64,000 nt of DNA from Rhynchopus sp. YZ270_cl-10 (lineage: Eukaryota; Euglenozoa; Diplonemea; Diplonemida; Diplonemidae), in assembly GCA_964035575.1 (NCBI GenBank), contig OZ037919.1:620001-684000 (forward strand). The letters run 5' to 3'. Position numbers and translations under genes: made by a program. Below, in pieces: positions 21,943 to 32,196 of the stretch (position 1 is its first letter; each line of letters begins with the position of its first letter). Under the pieces are notes generated by a model that ran no database searches, was not told the DNA's origin, and was given only the letters and a program-made list of their open reading frames with translations.

Positions 21943-22030
21943 TGGTGCCAGCACCCGGTAATTCCAGCACCAATAGCGTATAGTAATGCTGCTGCTGTTA
22001 AAAAAGCTCGTAGTTGGATCCGATAGGAAG
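21943..22030 (+). pseudogene. 18S rRNA fragment
   Basis: About 85 bases resemble the universally conserved 530-loop region of eukaryotic 18S rRNA: GGTGCCAGCACCCGGTAATT, then CCAATAGCGTA, then GCTCGTAGTTGGATC. Sequence before and after does not continue as rRNA, so this is an isolated inserted piece, not an rDNA unit. Compared with the usual sequence, a few bases in the 530 loop are missing (CCCGG for CCGCGG). The CAGCACC wording is known from euglenozoans, but the downstream AAAGCTCGTAGTTGGAT is general, so it does not settle the lineage. Confidence 0.8.
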
Positions 22031-22321
22031 CCAGAGGGGGGGGGTGGAAGGGTGAGTCGTGATGATTTTATTTTTGTTTTTCTTGTCTAGCCTTTGCAAG
22101 AGAAACTAAATGTATCGCGTCGAACTGTTTCAATGGGGAGGGGGGTGGAGGGGGGAGTGGGGGCCTGGACGGTGTTACAGAAAACAAGGTGCGTTGTAAT
22201 TGGAAAAACAGTGCAACGCTGCAAAAAGCCAACTTTCAAAGAATTTGAGTCAAACAAAAAAGTCAGATCCTCCCCTTTTGTCACAATTTACCTTTTCAAA
22301 CCCAATCACAGTTTTTTTTTT

Positions 22322-22440
22322 AGATGTAGACCACGAAATGTATTGTAGGACTGCATGGTTGGGTGTTCACCCCGATACAACCGGTCATTATACCAAGGTA
22401 TACTGCTACGAGAGGGCTTTGTATTTCAAGTCAACTTTTT
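22322..22440. repeat. dispersed repeat R1, copy 2
   Basis: It matches 3170-3288 (CCACGAAATGTATTGTAGGA, TGCATGGTTGG, TTGTATTTCAAGTCAACTTT). It ends in a long T tract. Confidence 0.65.
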
Positions 22441-22515
22441 TTTTTGTCAAAACTGAATCACGATTTCACACTAATCTATGTGTATTTTGCGAAATTTCCA
22501 AAAAAGCGCAACCTC

Positions 22516-22715
22516 ACACCTCCCCTCCCTTCCCCCCGCTTGCACACTACAACACTATATCCTGACTATCCCAGACAGCTTACCCCCTCTAGCAATCCCC
22601 CCACCTTTCCCCCCACAACCTTCACTTTTTCCAGAACACGTACACCCTCCCTCCCTCCCCTCCCCCTTTTTCTTTCCACTCCCACATCCTCTTTCCGTTT
22701 CCTCAACAGCGTTCA
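22516..22715 (+). promoter_or_regulatory. extended C/T-rich region before membrane-protein gene
   Basis: About 200 bp dominated by C and T, including TTTTTCCAG and CTCAACAG acceptor-like endings. It lies 85-280 bp before the ATG at 22800. Confidence 0.4.
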
Positions 22716-22799
22716 TAGTTTTTTATTGGATTTTTTTTTTTGTGATTTTTAGCCTCTTTTGGCTTCTTTTTTAGGCCTTTAAAAAGGCAGTCTTTTTCA

Positions 22800-25700
22800 A
22801 TGCGAAATACGATGAGATTTTTTGTGATTTTATTTTTCTGTTATATTGTTGCAAGCACTCACATCGAGATGCCTTGTAGTGACAGTGAGCAGTGCAGGGG
22901 TGCGGTGGGGGGTGGGGAGTTGGCGTGGCGGTATAGCATACCTTTGGGGGGAGAGGATAACGGTGACACTGATGTTACGGGGAGTCTGGCATTGACGTAC
23001 ACCCTGGATGCGACAGAGTACAGCTCGGCTTACAGCTTTCTCCTCCCCACAGCGCAAAGCTCTGTTGCATACACCGCTGCCATCGTGGTGGTCGCAAAAG
23101 TGACTCCCCAAGGAACCCCACTCATCACCTTCCACAGCCTCAACCAAAGCGGAAGTAGTGTGATAGATCCACCATGCCTCTCAGATTTCATTGTAATAAA
23201 CGGGACCAAATTTATTGTGGAGTTTTCCGTTGATATTGCGGTCTTTATGAAAGATTATCCGACACATTGTGTGACCACGGCATTTCCTGTTTTGTTTTTT
23301 GCAGGGAACGCTACTAAAGACAGCCTTCTCGACGACAGCTTCGACCTGGTTTTAAAGGGGAAAAAGGAAACCCCGAAACACTACTTCCCGGAGGTCATCT
23401 TTGCGCATTCTGCTGCGATATTGGAGGCGCCGAGAGCAGAACCGATTACCCTTCCTTCTACCTGCCGTGCACACATGAAGGCCGTCAAAGAACACTTTTC
23501 TGCAACCCCACGCCCTTCTGGCACCGCTCTCACCAACTCCATCCTATACGGCAGCGAACCCGATAAGTTGCACGGTGCGCACAACGTTGTACGACAGCTC
23601 ACATTCGCCGTAGAAGGCGTCTTTGTAGAGCCCACAGTGGTATTTGACTCATTAACCGGAGCGAACGTACTGTCTCCTTCTCTTCTCGAAGCTATCAACC
23701 CTAATGTCATAGCGCAAGCGGTATTGGCAGATGAAGTGGCAGATTCGGTGAGAGATGTGAACCTGATTGATGGAATTATTGCGACTGCCCCACCTCCAAT
23801 GCTTTTGAACGACCATTACGTTGCCTTACCGGTTGTGGTTGTGTCGGGTGAAGATGAAGAAGAAGAAGAAAAAGAAGAGGGCTGTATTCTAGCAGATGGC
23901 GTCCCATCCTCCCTTCTCTCTTACGTCCATTGTGAATCCCTACGCTATGCACGAAAGGCAGCAAGACATAATGCGGTAGTGTACAATGTGCAAGGTGCGG
24001 ACACCTTGATAGGGGTAGTCACAGTGCGTACAGCGTTTAACAGTAAGGTGCTTCCGGAGGGGCTCCACGCAGTCGCAGTGAAGCAAAGGAAGGAGGCAAT
24101 ACAGCGTTATCTCGGAACCACCATGGGCACCCTATTGAACGGAACCGCAGAGGAAATCATGAAGACCGTTCGGACACATCTCCCTAACATAACCGCGTAC
24201 AGCTTCTTTGACGGTCCATTCCGCGCGCAGGTTCATTTCAATCGTTACGAAAACGCGGTGAAACTTCATATTTCACTCAAAACCGATAACACAGGGCACA
24301 ACGCAGGGACAACAGGAGACCCCTTCGCTATAGACCTGCAGGAGCAGACCTCTGTTGTTGGGGGCCGGGTGGTGGGGGCCAATGGGGAAACCTATCTGAG
24401 GCAGGGGACCGGGGTGTTCCGGGCGTTGTCTCCCTTGGCAAAGCAGATCCACGGGGTTCGGCTACACGGTGTGGTATACCCGAGGGAGCTTGGTCTCTCC
24501 TTTAGCTCCTCCGAGACTGCGGCGCGGGTGGCGGGGGAGGTTCTGGTCTTGACCTGCTTTGTGCTGACTTCCATCTACGCAACACGCCGTTCCGCGAGCA
24601 TGTCCCCTTACACCCTCCCTGCGCTGCTCCCCATCGCTCTTATGGGTAATGCTTATAACGCGCCTGATGGGGAGGTGCAGCACCCAATCCTTTTTGCCTC
24701 AGATGGTACGTCATTCAGAGAAAACCTCCCGCACGCAGTGCACCTAACGCAGCTAGGGATCGGGGGGACGCCGTTTCGTGATTATGTTGGTGCACTATGT
24801 GTTTGCAGCGGGGTAACGCTCATTGCTATAGTGTGCATTCTCATATTGGTGTGCAAACATCGTAAGGCGGTTGAAAGGTCAACTGTGTTAGAGAGATTAG
24901 AGGAGAAGCTAAGGGTGCAGAATGAAGTGAGCAGGAATTATGAGGCGAGCGACAGGGGTACTTCGGTGTGTGAAGGGACGGTGCGGATTGTTGACGAGGA
25001 GGACATCAAACGGTCTCGTGTGTCGCTGATGAAGACGCGGACGAAGGTGTTGAAGGTGCTGAGGAGGGCTGGGTTCGATGTCTTCATTGCAACAATGGTG
25101 TACCTCTCTGGGGCGCTGCTCTTCCTTGCCATAGCAGTTACCTTCCGTCCCCGCGATGGACAGAAATACTCTGATCAAAACGGCTACACCAGCCTCTCAG
25201 TCTCCGGCACCACCCCGCAGACCCGCAGTCAAATGAAAGACGGGCTCCTCCCCTTCGAAGTGCTTTCCTACTTCGCCTTCATCATCCCCGCCGTGGTGTT
25301 AATCGCGATGCTCCACATTGCGTTTTGCGGCTCCCAATATGTCCGAAAAATCGACAAAAAATATTATTTTGCGGTGCTTGCGAGGGGAGGGGTGGTGACA
25401 CGACATGGAATCCTAAACTTTTTTATTGGAAAGGAACAATGGACGCACAGGTCCACATGGTATGGGGATGAGGACATCAGAGATATGAGAGACATGAACC
25501 TGACTTCGCCAAGGAGTACGGTGGGTGGGAGCGCTTTGCAACACCAAAGCACGCAGGCATCTCTTGCCCCCTCCGCTGCGTGGCAGACCCAGCAGAACCA
25601 CAACCAGGACACAACCACCAACTTCTTCAACGAGGCCTGGCTCGCCCTCTTCCTCCCCTTCCTTGCCCCCTTCAAATCAAACGCACTCTCCTCCGTCGCG

Positions 25701-26597
25701 ACCCATCACCTCTACCTCCTCATCACCATGACCCTCCTTGCACTCACCCCACCCTCCGCCAATTCTTGCAAAAACCGCTCAATCATTTTAACCGCCGTTT
25801 CTTCTGCATCGTTGACCCGAATTTTGCTCTTCCGCCCCTACGAAAAAACGTACGAAATGGTAACAGAAGTGCTGCTGTTGTCGATGCAAATCGTTGTGTT
25901 CGCGGGATCCATTTCTGGGGGAATCCAGGAAATTTCTAGGGTATTGATTGTGGTTGCGCCTTATGTTCTGTTGGTAAAGGTTTTGGTTGATGTTGTGGTG
26001 TTGCGGTATATCGTTTCATTGGTACGCCGTGGAGCGATCAAATCCAAGCGACGTGAAGAACGTCGCGATGTCAACTACGAGGCCGCCGCGCAAAGCGCGA
26101 TCTACAGCACCACAGGAGACGTCGTAAGCACAGAAGGCTCCGAAACCGCCTCCCCAGCCTCCCCTCCACCCCTGAGCGACCTCGACTGCGAATCCCCTTC
26201 TCACGCCCGCGCCCGCCTCCAACGGAAGCTCCAAGGCACCTGGGAGGTCGGCGACTCCCCCGCAAAGTACGTCACCGTAAAGGGGTCTTCCGCATCCAAT
26301 ATGGGGAAGATATCAATACAAGGGACCTCCCTAGTGTTGAATGGGTTGAAACTGATCAGTGTGTCCTGCAATCTATCGGGGCAAGTGATCGCAGTGTGGG
26401 AAGACGGCGAAATATGGGTTCGGGATGAAGGGGAGGAGGTGGTGGTGGCGGCAGGGCAGCTGCCTCCAGCGCGGACGCAGCTGCCGAAGGAGGAAACCTC
26501 GCCGGTGTGTGTGGGGCTTGCAGTGCCCGAGACGCATCTCGAGGTGCAGGTCCCGCAGCTGGCTGCGTCGCTGGACTCTGAGTTTGAGGTGGTTTAA
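22800..26597 (+). CDS. large polytopic membrane protein, TRP-like layout
   Basis: A 1265-aa single-exon gene. A signal peptide (MRFFVILFFCYIVAS, start possibly at Met6) leads to an ectodomain of roughly 550 aa that has several Cys, N-glycosylation sequons and an acidic EDEEEEEKEEG patch. Membrane segments follow at about 576-596, 663-687, 759-782 and 824-844, then a cluster of four or five between about 950 and 1075 (FLPFLAPF, HLYLLITMTLLAL, VLLLSMQIVVFAG, VLIVVAPYVLLVKVLVDVVV). LLFRPYEKTYEMVTEVLLLS resembles the RPY/RPH-containing helix of TRP-like/Pkd2-type protist and fungal proteins, which suggests a channel or transporter-like core. The cytosolic C-terminus (about 190 aa) ends in a small beta-rich unit with VWEDGEIWVR (a WxDGxxWxR motif). 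I infer a plasma-membrane or organelle receptor/channel; the family is not firmly identified. Confidence 0.8.
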   Translation: MRNTMRFFVILFFCYIVASTHIEMPCSDSEQCRGAVGGGELAWRYSIPLGGEDNGDTDVTGSLALTYTLDATEYSSAYSFLLPTAQSSVAYTAAIVVVAKVTPQGTPLITFHSLNQSGSSVIDPPCLSDFIVINGTKFIVEFSVDIAVFMKDYPTHCVTTAFPVLFFAGNATKDSLLDDSFDLVLKGKKETPKHYFPEVIFAHSAAILEAPRAEPITLPSTCRAHMKAVKEHFSATPRPSGTALTNSILYGSEPDKLHGAHNVVRQLTFAVEGVFVEPTVVFDSLTGANVLSPSLLEAINPNVIAQAVLADEVADSVRDVNLIDGIIATAPPPMLLNDHYVALPVVVVSGEDEEEEEKEEGCILADGVPSSLLSYVHCESLRYARKAARHNAVVYNVQGADTLIGVVTVRTAFNSKVLPEGLHAVAVKQRKEAIQRYLGTTMGTLLNGTAEEIMKTVRTHLPNITAYSFFDGPFRAQVHFNRYENAVKLHISLKTDNTGHNAGTTGDPFAIDLQEQTSVVGGRVVGANGETYLRQGTGVFRALSPLAKQIHGVRLHGVVYPRELGLSFSSSETAARVAGEVLVLTCFVLTSIYATRRSASMSPYTLPALLPIALMGNAYNAPDGEVQHPILFASDGTSFRENLPHAVHLTQLGIGGTPFRDYVGALCVCSGVTLIAIVCILILVCKHRKAVERSTVLERLEEKLRVQNEVSRNYEASDRGTSVCEGTVRIVDEEDIKRSRVSLMKTRTKVLKVLRRAGFDVFIATMVYLSGALLFLAIAVTFRPRDGQKYSDQNGYTSLSVSGTTPQTRSQMKDGLLPFEVLSYFAFIIPAVVLIAMLHIAFCGSQYVRKIDKKYYFAVLARGGVVTRHGILNFFIGKEQWTHRSTWYGDEDIRDMRDMNLTSPRSTVGGSALQHQSTQASLAPSAAWQTQQNHNQDTTTNFFNEAWLALFLPFLAPFKSNALSSVATHHLYLLITMTLLALTPPSANSCKNRSIILTAVSSASLTRILLFRPYEKTYEMVTEVLLLSMQIVVFAGSISGGIQEISRVLIVVAPYVLLVKVLVDVVVLRYIVSLVRRGAIKSKRREERRDVNYEAAAQSAIYSTTGDVVSTEGSETASPASPPPLSDLDCESPSHARARLQRKLQGTWEVGDSPAKYVTVKGSSASNMGKISIQGTSLVLNGLKLISVSCNLSGQVIAVWEDGEIWVRDEGEEVVVAAGQLPPARTQLPKEETSPVCVGLAVPETHLEVQVPQLAASLDSEFEVV

Positions 26598-27363
26598 AAA
26601 GGGGGAAAAGGGGAATTTTTTTAGCCTTTGTATTTTTTTTTTTTCTGGGGTTCGATCATGCTGTCCTCTAAATCGGATTTAGGATTCAGGATTTTCTATA
26701 AGAAAATTTTATAAGAACATTTTATTTTTGCCGATGAAAAATTTTTCATATGGATATGGGGCAGTGTCTTTTTTAGGGAGGTCGGAATAATTTCCTGGTA
26801 GAACAGTGGTTGAACCACGGGAGTACCCTGGGGAACTGAGTTACTGACCGCACCGTGAAATCCCAGGCTGTCCCCTAATTTTTTTTTTGCCTGCGGCGCC
26901 ATTATTTATTACTTTTTTGCTCCGCAAAAAAAGAGTTCGTTGACTGACTCTGTAGTGTAAAAATCTACATTTTACACCGTATCCTATTATTTTTTCGCCT
27001 GCGGCGCCAATTTGTGTTATTCCTTTTGCTCCGCAAAAGGAAAATAAAATACAGTTCCCTATGCACCCAATGTCTTCGCTGGTCAGAACTGAAAAACATC
27101 TTGGGGGAAACACAAACTGACCCCAAAAATCTTCAAATCTGATTCTTGGATAAGGCACTGTGGTGGGGAGAAAAATGTGACCACCCCGCACTGCGGGCCT
27201 ACAACAACAAAAAAATATCTTCTCCTGTTGTGCGCGAAAAATTTTCGCGCGCAGCGCGAAATTTTTTTTTTCTATAAGAAAATTTTGAGATTTAAAAATC
27301 AGAAAAATCCTGATTTTTCCCGGATTTAAGGACATGCTTGGGTTCGATATAACCCTAGGAGAA
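26598..27363. other. spacer with palindromes and a duplicated motif
   Basis: No gene. Two diverged direct copies of a motif containing GCCTGCGGCGCC and GCTCCGCAAAA lie at 26881-26935 and 26990-27043. A hairpin GTGTAAAA/TTTTACAC lies at about 26955-26977. TTTCTATAAGAAAATTTT occurs near both ends of the stretch (about 26692 and 27268), hinting at a degraded inverted-repeat element. Confidence 0.4.
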
Positions 27364-27421
27364 TCAGTGCCTGCGTCCGATCGAACGGTGAGGCGTTTGC
27401 ACTTTCAACTTCTCTTTTTTT
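27364..27421 (+). repeat. short repeat S1, copy 2
   Basis: TCAGTGCCTGCGTCCGATCG, then AACGGTGAGGCG, TTTGCACTTTCAACTTC and a T run. This is closest to copy 1. Confidence 0.65.
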
Positions 27422-27724
27422 AGAATCAACAGAACTGTAGGGAGAGAAAAGAAATGAAACCCCGTTCGGCTTTGCTTTTTAGTGCGTGCAAATCATGTTA
27501 TATGATTGAACTGAAGGTAGGAAAATTCAGCGGGTAAAGTATGTTTGAAAGGGTGTCATTTATGACACTCTAATGTGGGAAGCCACAACGGAAACGAACG
27601 AAAGGAAACAACAAAAAAAAGGAGCTGTGTGTGTACCATCGTTTTGGGTACTCCTCAAGCGAGCCGAGCGAGTCCCAAAAAATGATCCTGTGTGTTGATA
27701 CGAATTCTAACTTCTTTAATTTTT

Positions 27725-29674
27725 GGGAGATAGTCAGACTTACCCTACCCTATTTTGAAAAAGTTCAGACTTGCCCTATGAAAAAGTTCAGACTTGCCCG
27801 AAAATAAGTTCAGACTTGCCCTAAAAGTGTTTTTAGGGCAAGTCTGAACTTATTTTTAGGGCAAACACTTTTTTTAGGGCAAGTCTGAACTTTTTTAGGG
27901 CAAGTCTGAACTTTTTTAGGGCAAGTCTGAACTTATTTTTAGGGTAAGTCTGAACTTATTTTAGGGCAACAAGTCAGGCCACTTTGGCTGGGGCACTCTT
28001 GGGGCCCCATGGTATGGTGGTATGACTTGTTTTATTGCCCTAAAATGCCTAACCGAGCCGGAGCCCAAAAATTGATGCCAGAAACCACCAGCCACCCGGA
28101 AAGGGTGAACAGGCAGTCCACGTTGGGCCAGAACCGGTTACAAAGGAAGCCGTGTTCTGGGGCAACGTGGGGCGCAAAGTTTTACAATTTTCATGCACGG
28201 GTGCTCCACAAATTACCAAGTATTCCTTCTTTGTTGAATTGAGAGAGAGTCAGTGTTTAGCTACCACGCGGGTTTGCTTAGAATCCTTCGAGGCCGGCAC
28301 AATTTTATTTATGTGGTCGGTTAAGACATGCCTATTGAAGAACAACGAGGTCATCGTTGAAAGGAGCGAACTCCCCTTCCCACAACATCTCTCACATTTC
28401 AACTCAGAATTCATACTTGGTTATTTGCTTTGTCCATACGCAATCAAATTGTCATGCTTTCAAGAGCATGCCTGGCCAAAATGCAACAACGTGGAAAAAT
28501 TGTTGTTGTTCCAAAAGGCAACAAGACCACCCACAACAAGGGGTTGAATTGTGCACTGTCCGGGGGAGCGCAAAGTTTTTTCCCTGTACACAGTGGACAC
28601 ATCTTTATCACTTTGTTCCCACGGGGACACATTTGGATACTGCACGCATGCAGAAGTGCCAAACATGTCCGCACGTGGAGTGGAGTGTCCATCATGTTTT
28701 CCTGGTTTCCAAAAAGCAGTTTTCTTGCACTTACTATTTGCCCCGGTGTCTGGCAATAGAAGTGGCTAACATTGTAATGAGTAGCATATACATACCGTTG
28801 ATCCAAATGAGTAAGGCGACCAACAAGTCCTCTGGACTTTTTTGTTGTGACGACAATCGCGGAGTAATCCCGGAGAATTACATCCTCGTATAAAAAGTTA
28901 AAGGTAGAGGTGGGGAAACTGTAGCTATAGAAATAGTTGTTGCAGTAGTGCAGACACCCGAGGGTGCACCACTATGCTTTTCTTTGGTTGTATCGACAAT
29001 TTTACGTACATGATGTAGGACCTGTACAATGTCGCCCAAAGGCTTTGTACTTACTGCAGTAATCGGTATTTTTTTTTTGTTACAACTACGTCGTGTTCTA
29101 TGAGGAGTCGCGTTTGGGTGCGGAAGTCTTTTTTCTGGTCTCTGTTCTGTACGGGTCTCGGATCGTGGTGCGGTACTGCGGTGCGGTACCTGAGAGTTTT
29201 TTAGAGTGATGATAAAGGTCAGAGGGTTTTCCCCTCCCATTTGTGTCATTATTTAATTTTGCTCGGAAAGTGGGGTGTCCTGGACACGAGGAAATTCAGT
29301 TGCATGGAAAAAAAGCTCCATACCATAGGTTGCTCATTTCACTACCAGGACTCGTCGCGAATAGCCCATACGTGCCCTAAACAGAAACGCAAAAACGACG
29401 ACCGCCGGGCTCTGTAACCCAAGAGCCCCCAGCTTGCCCAATAAATAAGTGCAGGGTTGCCCTAAAAAAGTTCAGACTTGCCCTAAAAAAGTTCAGACTT
29501 GCCCTAAAAAAGTTCAGACTTGCCCTAAAAAAAGTGTTTGCCCTAAAAATAAGTTCAGACTTGCCCGAAATAAGTTCAGACTTGCCCTAAAAACACTTTT
29601 AGGGCAAGTCTGAACTTATTTCGGGCAAGTCTGAACTTTTTCAAAATAGGGTAGGGTAAATCTGACTATTTCCC
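27725..29674. mobile_element. Mutator-like foldback element C
   Basis: A 1.95-kb element whose inverted repeats (about 27725-27968 and 29440-29674) consist of tandem variants of GTTCAGACTTGCCCTAAAA in both orientations. The ends read GGGAGATAGTCAGAC and its near complement. The 9 bases TTAATTTTT occur immediately on both sides (27716-27724 and 29675-29683), an exact target duplication. The interior (about 27970-29440) is homologous to that of element B in the same orientation, with blocks such as TCAAGAGCATGCCTGG and AGGCAACAAGACCACCCACA. The longest interior frame (from TTG at 28357) has no ATG and no recognisable motif, so the copy looks non-autonomous. Confidence 0.85.
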
Positions 29675-29772
29675 TTAATTTTTTTTTTTTTTGCTTTGTG
29701 TTTGCCATAAAATGGGATTATTGTTTTTCCTTTTTTTTCTTTGGAATTCCATTTTCTTATTCGTTCTCTGTG

Positions 29773-29826
29773 TCAGTGCCTGCGTCTCAGAAGCGTTTGC
29801 ACTATCAATTTCACTTTTCTTTTTTG
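29773..29826 (+). repeat. short repeat S1, copy 3
   Basis: TCAGTGCCTGCGTCTCAGAA, then GCGTTTGCACTATCAATTTC and a T-rich tail. Confidence 0.6.
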
Positions 29827-29839
29827 GTGACACTGTTTT

Positions 29840-29880
29840 CACGAGAGGGCTTTGTATTTTCAAGTCAATTTTTTTTTTCT
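29840..29880 (+). repeat. dispersed repeat R1, truncated copy 3
   Basis: It keeps only the right end of R1 (ACGAGAGGGCTTTGTATTTT, CAAGTCAATT) with the T tract. It follows S1 copy 3 within 15 bases. Confidence 0.55.
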
Positions 29881-29939
29881 TAAGAATCATTGACAATTAC
29901 GCATTCTATCATTTGATTGGTATCTCTTTTACAAAAAAA

Positions 29940-30024
29940 AAGAAAGTGGAGATTTGCGCAACTGTGGCAACACAACCGAGGCAACTACACTGCTACCAAC
30001 AATTTATCAAAAAAAAAAAAAAAA
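29940..30024 (+). repeat. A-tailed SINE-like repeat S4, copy 1
   Basis: GAAAGTGGAGATTTGCGCAA, then CTGTGGCAACACAACCGAGG, CAACTACACTGC and AATTTATC ending in a long A run. Four more copies lie in the window. An A-rich 3' end with a conserved body of about 65 bp is the look of a short retroposon. Confidence 0.65.
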
Positions 30025-30363
30025 CCTTCATCTTTCGCACTTCTTCATCAAAAGGAGTCAATATTTTTTTTTGAGTGCGTTTTTCTTTTTTTTTCTTTTT
30101 TCTTTTTTTTCGTTGCAAATTCTTGAACACTCCAGGTCTACTGGTTTATTCAAAAAAGATAAGGTTCTGATGTTATCCATCATCTTTGTCCCCCTTTTTC
30201 TTTTCCACTTTACTTTCCTTTCCCTTTTTGGAAAAAGAAGGAGAAAGAAAAAAAAATCTAGTGATTCTACCGACGCAGCAATGCTGCATTTTTGTCTGTT
30301 TTAAAACGGGGTAATACCTGCGTCCAGAACGAAGGACATAAAAAAAAGCAAAAAAAAAAAAAA

Positions 30364-31313
30364 GGGAAAACCTTTATTCGGCTCACAAAAAGTAATTTTT
30401 CCATCATTCGGCTCACAAAAAAAAATTAATCCATCATTCTATCAAAGTTACTATACTTTTTCCTTCATTCGGCTCACAAAAGTTAATTTTTCCACCATTC
30501 TATAAATATTTTGCCAATTTTTCCATCATTCTATCAAAGTTTATTTTTCACTTTTTCGAAGAAATTTTTACGTTTGGAAAAAAAATTGGGTGGGATTTTT
30601 TGAGGAAAAACGGGGCAATTTTTTGCATTTTTCGAAAAATTTATATTTCCAGGGTCACAAATTACACACTGTTTGCTAAACATGCAAAGACAGGTCACTG
30701 GTGCCGAGTTTGACAGCTTGGATGACCTGAAGGAGACGGTAACGTGGCAGGCCCTCCTTCATCCTCCACATTTTTCCTTCCGCATCTCGAACCGCACAGG
30801 CACCCGAATGACCCTTGTGTGCATGGAGGGTGTGTGCGGTGAACGACGGTGATGGTTGTCGCATCACCCAGCACGACCCCGAGCACACCTGTACCTCTGA
30901 CGATGTCAACAGCCCTGTTGCCAGCACAGGAATCGTCGACGCTGTCGCCTCCCGACCTGCGATAACGTGAGAAGTGTATCAAACTATGGTGCACATAGTG
31001 TGATTGCTGACATGCGTGACCTTCGCGCGAGTCACCTATAGTTTTTTTCCCTCCCACAACCTATAAAAACGGGCAAAAAATCCCACCCAAATTTTTTTCG
31101 CGAAGGTAAAAATTTCTTCGAAAAAGTGAAAAATAAACTTTGATAGAATGATGGAAAAATTGGCAAAATATTGATAGAATGGTGGAAAAATTAACTTTTG
31201 TGAGCCGAATGAAGGAAAAATTATAGTAACTTTGATAGAATGATGGATTAATTTTTTTTTGTGAGCCGAATGATGGAAAAATTACTTTTTGTGAGCCGAA
31301 TAAAGGTTTTCCC
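30364..31313. mobile_element. Mutator-like element D
   Basis: A 950-bp element with inverted repeats of about 230 bp (30364-30600 and 31080-31313). The repeats include subrepeats such as TTCGGCTCACAAAAAGTAAT and CCATCATTCTATCAAAG. Its ends are GGGAAAACC and its complement. It is embedded in A runs on both sides, so a 9-bp target duplication of A is compatible but not informative. The GC-richer interior carries a fragment that looks like the start of a Mutator transposase, supporting the superfamily assignment for the inverted-repeat elements of this window. Confidence 0.8.
30682..30970 (+). pseudogene. MULE transposase N-terminal fragment
   Basis: ATG 30682 opens a 56-codon frame (MQRQVTGAEFDSLDDLKETV, later FRISNRTGTRMTLVCMEGVC) that stops at 30852. 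A second frame overlapping its end from 30839 to 30970 continues with GCRITQHDPEHTCTSDDVN. The two stretches follow the order of the Mutator transposase N-terminal DNA-binding region: a GxxFxSxxELKxxV helix, a basic stretch, Cys-x4-Cys, then a His-x-Cys pair (EHTC). One frame change separates them. The catalytic DDE domain is absent. The fragment lies between the inverted repeats of element D, so D is a deletion derivative of an autonomous element. Confidence 0.55.
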
Positions 31314-31402
31314 AAAAAAAAAAAAAAAATTGAAAAATAGCCACATATCGGCTCTCTAATTGTTTGTTCAGTATTCTTTTTTCCGATCACATCCCACTCT
31401 TT

Positions 31403-31456
31403 TCATGAGCTCGACTGAGATGCGTTTTAGCACGTTTCAACTACTCTTTTTTTTTA
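31403..31456 (+). repeat. short repeat S2, copy 2
   Basis: CATGAGCTCGACTGAGATGC, then GTTTTAGCACGTTTCAACTA and a T tract. Confidence 0.65.
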
Positions 31457-31962
31457 ATTTTTTTTACATTTTTTGTTTAGGTACCTTGGTGACAGTTCCG
31501 TACAGGGCGTAACCCCACAATACGATTTAACGATCACAATAGTTCGAGGTGACCACTCGAGAGGTGTACGTGCGTTTTATAAAATTCACTTTTAACCCCC
31601 CTCCATGCTTACCGAAAACCCCGTATACAGTGTCTGTGCCCTCAAGTGTGCAGCGCACCCGTACAGCAGTGCTACACTGCAAGGTGAACCGAAAATACAA
31701 AAAGCTGACTAAGGCTTGCGGGGTATCAGGATGAAAAGGTGCCCGCAGTATTTTTTTTCAACGAACAGACCTTAAAAACTTTTTGTGTTCTGAACAATTC
31801 TTCGGACAAGAGGGTGATGGTTGATACAACAAGCGATTGCACTCCCCTCAGTTCGGAGGGACACATAATTGAGAATAATACTGAAAATAAGTAAAACCCA
31901 AAAACACATACTTCGTAGCCCGCCGGAGTCCGCCCTGAGTTGAGTCGGGCTTGGCCAGACAG
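31457..31962. other. spacer
   Basis: No supported gene or repeat match. The minus-strand ORFs here extend into the palindrome to the right and are not credible. Confidence 0.4.
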
Positions 31963-32019
31963 AAATCCCACTGAGTCCGCCCAGACTCGGGCCGAGTCTG
32001 GGCGGACTCAGTGGGATTT
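31963..32019. other. perfect 27-bp-arm palindrome
   Basis: Arms 31963-31989 and 31993-32019 are exact complements separated by three bases. The core reads GAGTCCGCCCAGACTCG and its complement. It lies about 50 bp left of element B. Such a perfect hairpin must be young or maintained. It may be a minimal foldback element or a strong RNA hairpin. Confidence 0.75.
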
Positions 32020-32196
32020 TTTTTTGGCGGACCACGAAGATCTGAAAAACACATGTTATATATTTTTGGGGTAAGTAGGCTAGTACCCAAGTTTCTAGTA
32101 CCCATTTAGGATAATACCCAGTGGGTATTATCCTAAATTATTTGGGTATTATCCTAAATTAATTTGGGTATTATCCTAAATTATTTTTGGGTACTG

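Noticed and set aside
21943-22030. Assignment to Euglenozoa from the CAGCACC wording of the 18S piece
   Set aside because: The rest of the fragment fits many lineages, it may be foreign or decayed, and no spliced leader was found. The lineage is left open.
27340-27363. Possible tRNA T-arm (GGGTTCGATATAACCC)
   Set aside because: No acceptor stem, anticodon arm or D-arm can be folded around it. No tRNA gene was found anywhere in the window.
28357-28893. 178-codon frame inside element C
   Set aside because: It starts at TTG, has no recognisable domain, and the homologous interior of element B does not keep the frame.
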